NCBI GenBank assembly: GCA_001600055.1
Contig: BCIV01000003.1
Span: forward strand, 873,162-937,161
Reading direction: 5' to 3'
Length of the DNA: 64,000 nt
Source of the DNA: Filobasidium wieringae
Taxonomy: Eukaryota > Basidiomycota > Tremellomycetes > Filobasidiales > Filobasidiaceae
Shown here: positions 58,967 to 64,000 of the stretch, one piece after another
Numbering within the stretch: position 1 is the stretch's first letter
Layout of the letters: every line of letters starts with the position of its first letter
Translations under genes and position numbers: made by a program
The notes under the pieces: model-generated
What the model was told of the DNA's origin: nothing
Seen by the model: only the letters and a program-made list of their open reading frames with translations
The model's database searches: none

Positions 58967-59022
58967 CCATATGATATTTCCTGCGTCGTACGAATTTCCT
59001 AGTTACCATTCAACTGCCCAAG
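58967..59022. promoter_or_regulatory. Very short (56 bp) divergent promoter
   Basis: Only 56 bp separate the start codons of two divergent genes (58966 minus, 59023 plus). Promoter elements or transcription starts must be shared here or lie inside the opposite gene's coding region. No TATA box is visible. Confidence 0.5.
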
Positions 59023-60172
59023 ATGTCTGAACAAGCCTCCTCTGCACCAAATCTTGCTGGATCACTAGTCTCTGAGGTACAACTACCTCAAGTACCTGGC
59101 CATCCAGCTCGTCGACAACGGGTTCTCATCTTAGTTGGATTAGTCGGATCTGGCAAGACGACATTCTCCCAAGCTCTAGCTTCCAGTAGCTCTCAATGGG
59201 TAAGAGCATCGCAAGATGATGCACCTTCTAGGAGAAGGCAAGAGTGTGAGGAACTCACCAGAAGGGCCTTGAGGGATGGCAAAGATGTTATTGTCGATAG
59301 GGTAGATTTCGATCCCTCGTCAGTTGTACTATCGTTACTAGTGAATACGAAATGGAATGCTTATTATGCATCTATCGTTTGTGATGTTGCAGTCAGCGAG
59401 TTCATTTCGTCCGGATAGCTAAAGAATTCGCTAACGTGGATTGCGATTGTCTAATCTGTGAGTTCGGTTGATAATCTACGTCTCTGTGCGTGGTTTGATC
59501 TGGTCATGATTATATTAGTGGATGTTCCTAGAAAGGTGAGTGATATATCTAGGTCGAATCGACATATACTGTTCTGAAAGATTGTCTTGATACCCTCAGA
59601 TCCTGGAAGAACGTCTCGTAGCTCGGACAAACCACCCTACAATAACAGGACCCGACCATGCTCTGGAAGTGTTAGGACGCATGGTCTCGTCTTACAAACC
59701 CCCCACTCCTGATATCCCAGAAGGTTTCCGCCGAGCATATTCTCTACCAATCGAAAACCAGCCTGTCGATGGCCAATGGACAACAGAAATCCTACAAAAA
59801 ACGTTAAATCAACTTGATACTGATCCGGAAGGATGGACGGACGTAGGGAAGGAGATCGTCTGGAATAAGAATTTGCCTCCCTCACACATGGGCGGATCGG
59901 GCTGGAGAGGAAGAGGAGGCGGAACGGGGTTCCGACCAACGTATAATCAAGGTCGTCCGCAGTGGGACCGACCTCGACCGGATTCCCAGGGGTTTCAACC
60001 AGGACCTAACGGGTATCAGGCACGCCCTTATCAGCCTTACCCCGGTCCTCAGGGACCTTATGCACGCCCTCAAGGATACAATGGCTTTAACACGGGTCAT
60101 ACAGGTCACCAACATGGTAATCCTGCTCAAACCGATACATGGCGGAAACCTCAACCTGAAACGCGGATGTAG
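59023..60172 (+). CDS. P-loop kinase of the polynucleotide-kinase type with a Gly/Pro/Gln/Tyr-rich tail
   Basis: Four exons. The start at 59023 is MSEQASSAPNLAGSLVSEVQ. A Walker A motif (LVGLVGSGKTTFSQAL, about residue 42) is followed by RASQDD, RRRQECEELTRRALRDGKDV and IVDRVDFDP. Splicing then gives SQRVHFVRIAKEFANVDCDC, LILDVPRKILEERLVARTNH, and after IPEGFRRAYSLP a linker. The layout resembles the kinase domain of PNKP (DNTNPD...R, then a mobile-lid Arg). No phosphatase domain is present. The last ~110 residues are low complexity: SGWRGRGGGTGFRP, then repeated QGxxPGPxGYQ-like units, ending KPQPETRM. Such tails often bind RNA or DNA. The substrate is unknown; RNA or DNA 5'-ends are inferred by analogy. 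Confidence 0.7.
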
Positions 60173-61214
60173 CTAGGTTGTGGACGCGAGCAGATTGAAA
60201 ATAATTGATCAATGACAAATCCACAGGCCCGACAAAGACCTTTCTGTCTAAGCTACTAAGTCGAGATTTATGGTTCATAAGCCTAAGCCCTGTGTGACAC
60301 AACCTTCATGTGTGAGACGAGCTCAAGATATGATCGAATGTGTTCTACTGTACAGGTTCAATACGCTGTCCAGTTTTGTTTACGAGTAGAAGAAGGACAT
60401 CTCTGGTGAAGATTGTCTAATGATGGAGGACATTATGCGTGGTATTAGTACTCGCCTCTCGCCATTCGCCATTCCCCACTTGAGATTCAGAACTTCCGGC
60501 CGGAAACGAAGACCCTCCTTTCGATGGATTGTTTCGATTCTGATCAGTAGTTGGACCGGAGTGCCCCTCTTTCTTGGCTTCTTTTTCTAAATCCCCTCTA
60601 TGTCTCCTGTGAACCGGACGATCTTTGCTGTGGGGTCAACTGATCCAACACCTTTTGGCTCGCGCTCGAGCCTGTGTATCGCACTCGAGCCTTCCATTTG
60701 CGTTCTGTCGGCTGCACATCTGATTACCAACGCTCGAAGCGCTGTACCTTCGACCTCGAGCCTTGATCTTGCTGTAGTATTTGGTAGGCGCAGTCGGTCT
60801 GAGTCTGGTCCGTGGTAGGAACGGCTAGCCCGTACGATTGATAGATCAAGCGAATCGATCGCGATCGAACATCATGCACTATGGATCGGGAAGCAAGTAA
60901 CAGGCCCTTCTCTGCGCTCCTTCATGAATGTGACTTGGAAGACTTGTGTAATTGGAACGTGTACTTCAAGAAGTTATCTACGTGTATCTAGCGTTATCTT
61001 TCCCAACAGCATTGCACGCACTATTAGCAGAGACGCATGTTCAGAAGGTGAATACTATGGGTGTGACCTGGAGCGCGGGATAACTGGGTGTCGTGTGCGC
61101 TCATCCGTAAGTTGCATGTCTATAATTTCATACGGACATACTCTGCAGCCATTTTACACGACAAAATACTATTTATACGTTCCGTCATCGTCATCATCAT
61201 CGCCCAATGGTGGT
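60173..61214. other. Convergent intergenic region
   Basis: About 1.04 kb between the kinase-like gene and the 3' end of the 6-phosphogluconate dehydrogenase gene. Small ORFs (for example 60600-60818) carry no motif. A CATCAT run lies near 61185-61202. No RNA gene was recognised. Confidence 0.4.
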
Positions 61215-63283
61215 TTAGGCGTTGTAGGTGGAAGCGGAAACGTTTCCACCTCGTCCGGTCCAGTTGACGTGAACGTCCTGACCCTCGGGGAGCAATTTGC
61301 TACCCTTGCCCTTCAAGACTTGGAACGTGTGAGCACCGAAGAAGTCTCGCTGGGCCTGGATCAAGCTAGCAGGCAGTTGTTCACTTCGGTATCCATCCTG
61401 TAGACGTGAAAGCAAGACTACATCAGCTTCTCTACTTTGTCAGAGGTCAGGTCAGATTACTCACGTAGAACGAAAGGGCGGTGGAGTGAGCAGGGATGGG
61501 GATTCCCCAAAGAGTCGACTGGGCAACGACACGCCTCCATCCGGGAGAAGCCTTCTCGATGGCCTGCTTGAAAAAGTCGTCGAACAAGAGGGACTCGAGC
61601 TTGTCGTCCTTCTGGAAAGCCTTGGTGATGTCGGCCAAGAAGACGGACTTGATGATACAACCTCCTCGCCACATCTGGGCGATACCGGCGTTGTTCAAAG
61701 ACCAACCGTACTCCTTTCCGGCCTCACGCATGAGCATGAATCCCTGGGTGTAGGACATGACCTTGGCGGCGTAAAGGGCCTGCTCGAGGTCGTCGATGAA
61801 CTGCTGCTTGTCGCCTCCGAAAGCCTCCCTGGGGGGAGCGGGGAGGACCTTGGCAGCCCTGACACGCTCGGCCTTGAGGGAAGACAAGCATCGAGCAAAG
61901 ACGGCCTCTCCGATCAAGGTGACGGGGGTACCCATGTCGAGGGCGTTGACGGCGGTCCACTTTCCGGTTCCCTTCTGACCGGCAGAGTCCAAAACCTTCT
62001 CGACAATGGGGACACCATCCTCGTCGTTCTTCCTCAAGATCTGGTAGGTAATCTCGATCAAGAAAGAGTCGAGGACTCCCTTGTTCCACTGCAAGTTATA
62101 CAGACGTCAGCAATGCTTTCGGCCTATATAGATATGCTCGCTGCTAACCTTCTCGAAGATGTCGGCGATCTCTCCAGCAGAAAGTCCCAATCCTCGGGTA
62201 AGGATATCGTAGGCCTCAGCGATCAACTGCATGTCACCGTATTCGATACCGTTGTGGACCATCTTGACGTAGTGACCGGAGCCGGATTCACCGACCCAGT
62301 CACAACAAGGCTCACCGAAGGCCTGGGCGGCGGTCTTCTCTGTGAAGCGCCGAACATTGAATTATAAGTATGCGCATTTGAAAAGCACGCAAACCAAGTC
62401 CGACTTACGGAAGATGTCCTTGATGTGAGGCCAAGCGGCGGGGTTTCCACCGGGCATCAAGGAAGGTCCGTACCTGGCACCCTCCTCTCCTCCAGAAACA
62501 CCGGATCCAACAAACAACAATCCCTTCTTCTCCAACTCCTCGGTCCTTCGGATAGAGTCTGGGTAGTGGGAGTTTCCTCCGTCAATGACGATGTCACCCT
62601 TCTCCAAGTGAGGCTCGAGCTGAGAGATGAAGTTGTCGACGGCGGGACCGGCCTTGACGAGGAGGACGATCTTTCGGGGAGTCTTCAAGTTGGCACAAAG
62701 CTCCTCAACGGAGTGAGCACCGATGACGTTCTTGCCTAGAGAGCGGTAATGAGCATGTCAGCTCAAGTTGATCCGATCAAGTACATGTGCCCAAGCTCAC
62801 CCTTAGCCTCGTTCTCCAAGAAGTGGTCGACCTTGGAGGTGGTTCGGTTGTAGGCACAAACCTTGAAACCCTTGTCAGCCATGTTAAGGATCACTATCGG
62901 CAGAGAGCGCCAATGAGTATCTTCCCAACCGTCATCGCAGGGAAAACCGACGTACAGTTCTGACCCATGACGGCCAAACCAATCAAACCGATATCAGCTC
63001 TAAGGGAAAAGGCGGACAGTCAGTATTCAAGAACATGAAACGTGTTTGACAATCATCCAAGCAGGTGTCATTAACGGTTTGTAGTGTCATGATAGATTTC
63101 CTGCAACTGAATCGTTTGCGTTTGCACACGTATCTGCGTCTGCAGGTCCAAGGGGTTCGACTCCATGTCGATTGCTTGTTCTCAAAGACCAACCGAACAA
63201 TCGACCTGTTCATCCGCGTTTCCGCCCGAAACGTTCTTTCCACCAGCGAACGATCAGAAGGGTGTGACTCACTTGTCAGACAT
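61215..63283 (-). CDS. GND1: 6-phosphogluconate dehydrogenase, decarboxylating
   Basis: Pentose-phosphate pathway enzyme: 6-phosphogluconate + NADP+ to ribulose 5-phosphate + CO2 + NADPH, in the cytosol. The start at 63283 gives MSDK; a 273-nt first intron (63272-63000) joins it to [20 protein letters not shown], the Rossmann dinucleotide motif. Then come [35 protein letters not shown], the signature [40 protein letters not shown] (catalytic Lys/Asn), [20 protein letters not shown] and the C-terminal [18 protein letters not shown]. This matches the family end to end at the usual ~490 residues. Other introns are about 60-70 nt, so the first is unusually long. Among the most certain calls in the window. 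Confidence 0.96.
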
Positions 63284-64000
63284 TTTATTGAAGTTTAGGA
63301 TGAGAGTTGTTTTAGAGAGAGAGGGAGAAGATAGTCTTTGATACAAAGATGGACGAGGAACGAGCAAAGTACAACTGCGGAAGTGGATGATGCTGATGAT
63401 TATCAAGGTCAAGGTGCGAGGCTGACGTCTGTGATTGGGGAAGCGAGCGGTCACAATGCGCGTGAGAAAGCCGAATCCACTCGTCTGTGTTCTCTCGAGA
63501 TGCGCTGTCACCTCCACTTTTCCACAGAAACGTCACGTCACCGGTCCGGTCAGCCATAACTACCACCGGCATAAAGCCGGAGCGAAAAGTGCATACCAAA
63601 AACGGCCCACATGCGTTTTATCGGTCGGTCCGAAGTTGCCGACTGCCTGCGCAGGGTTTCGATGGATGGACCGTCTTCCGACATTTCGAATCTTTTTCTT
63701 CGAGGTTTCTGCATAGTGGGTTGATTTGGTTTACAGGGGTGTGTCGAGACGAGAGAAGGGGTTTCCTCGCTGCTGCTGCTCATGAGCGTACTGGCTAGAT
63801 ATGTTTCTCGCTTGGTGCTTCGATTCCTCCGCGCTCGGTCTCTAATCATTTGATGTTCACTTGTACTCTCTTACCTCTGCTCTTGTTCAATGAGAATAAA
63901 CTGTTCATCACTCCAGGCTCTTTCACCAGCCGCGCATTCTTGATTTGCGGTCCTCAAGGACGGTAATATTGAATAACGAACACAGTATAATCCTAACCAG
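63284..64000. other. Upstream region of GND1 to the window edge
   Basis: About 720 bp upstream of GND1. ORFs on both strands (for example 63435-63716 and 63550-63849) overlap each other and show no domain or splice continuity. It should contain the GND1 promoter; ACGTCACGTCACCGG near 63532 is a conspicuous direct repeat. Any gene starting beyond 64000 is not visible. Confidence 0.4.

Noticed and set aside
61486..62367. 293-codon plus-strand ORF
   Set aside because: Exactly antisense to GND1 exons whose protein is unmistakable.
63148..63160. GGTTCGACTCC, resembling a tRNA B box
   Set aside because: Lies in the GND1 first intron with no A box or cloverleaf around it.

Overview
The window is nuclear DNA from a fungus, most likely a basidiomycete yeast of the Tremellomycetes (the Cryptococcus/Kwoniella side of the tree). 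This is inferred from gene content and architecture, not from a database search. Genes are dense and lie on both strands. Most are split by many short introns, commonly 37-80 nt, with GTGAGT/GTAAGT-like donors. The set includes a fungal sphingolipid C9-methyltransferase, a CysA-type serine O-acetyltransferase, a Zds-domain protein and a Far1/Ste5-type scaffold. There is no operon, CRISPR array or prokaryotic signal. Exon limits were read by eye from splice signals and frame continuity, so boundaries may be off by a few bases.

Layout, 1-27 kb: a 5'-partial view of protein phosphatase inhibitor 2 (-), diverging from DBP6 helicase (+); TFIP11/NTR1 splicing factor (+), tail to tail with a possible Mediator subunit 5 (-); importin KAP123 (-); a possible small secreted protein (-); sphingolipid C9-methyltransferase (-); MSC2-type zinc transporter (+); V-ATPase subunit D (-) diverging from U1-70K (+).

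Layout, 27-46 kb: two small uncertain ORFs, then a signalling block made of a Ste20/PAK kinase (+), a large RING-PH-VWA scaffold of the Far1/Ste5 type (+) and a Zds1-type PP2A regulator (-), followed by ribosomal protein eL33 (+). eL33 appears to contain a 5-nt micro-exon.

Layout, 46-64 kb: a 3.1-kb gene-poor stretch (46.2-49.3 kb) carries an unrecognised repeat family built from a 20-21 bp core, GGACA/TGTCC palindromes and CG runs. Then come a divergent forkhead factor (+), a mitochondrial-type serine O-acetyltransferase (-) diverging from the F1-ATPase assembly factor ATP11 (+), a 2.4-kb stretch with little coding signal, a Lys/Arg-rich orphan (-) only 56 bp from a polynucleotide-kinase-like P-loop protein (+), and 6-phosphogluconate dehydrogenase (-).

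Most genes are housekeeping functions with no shared pathway. The exceptions are the PAK and Far1/Ste5-like pair, which belong to the same Cdc42/MAPK pheromone and polarity module in other fungi, and the three splicing-related genes (TFIP11, U1-70K and, more loosely, the ribosome-assembly helicase DBP6). The 8-bp palindrome TCACGTGA occurs in three promoter regions (IPP2/DBP6, KAP123, serine O-acetyltransferase/ATP11).
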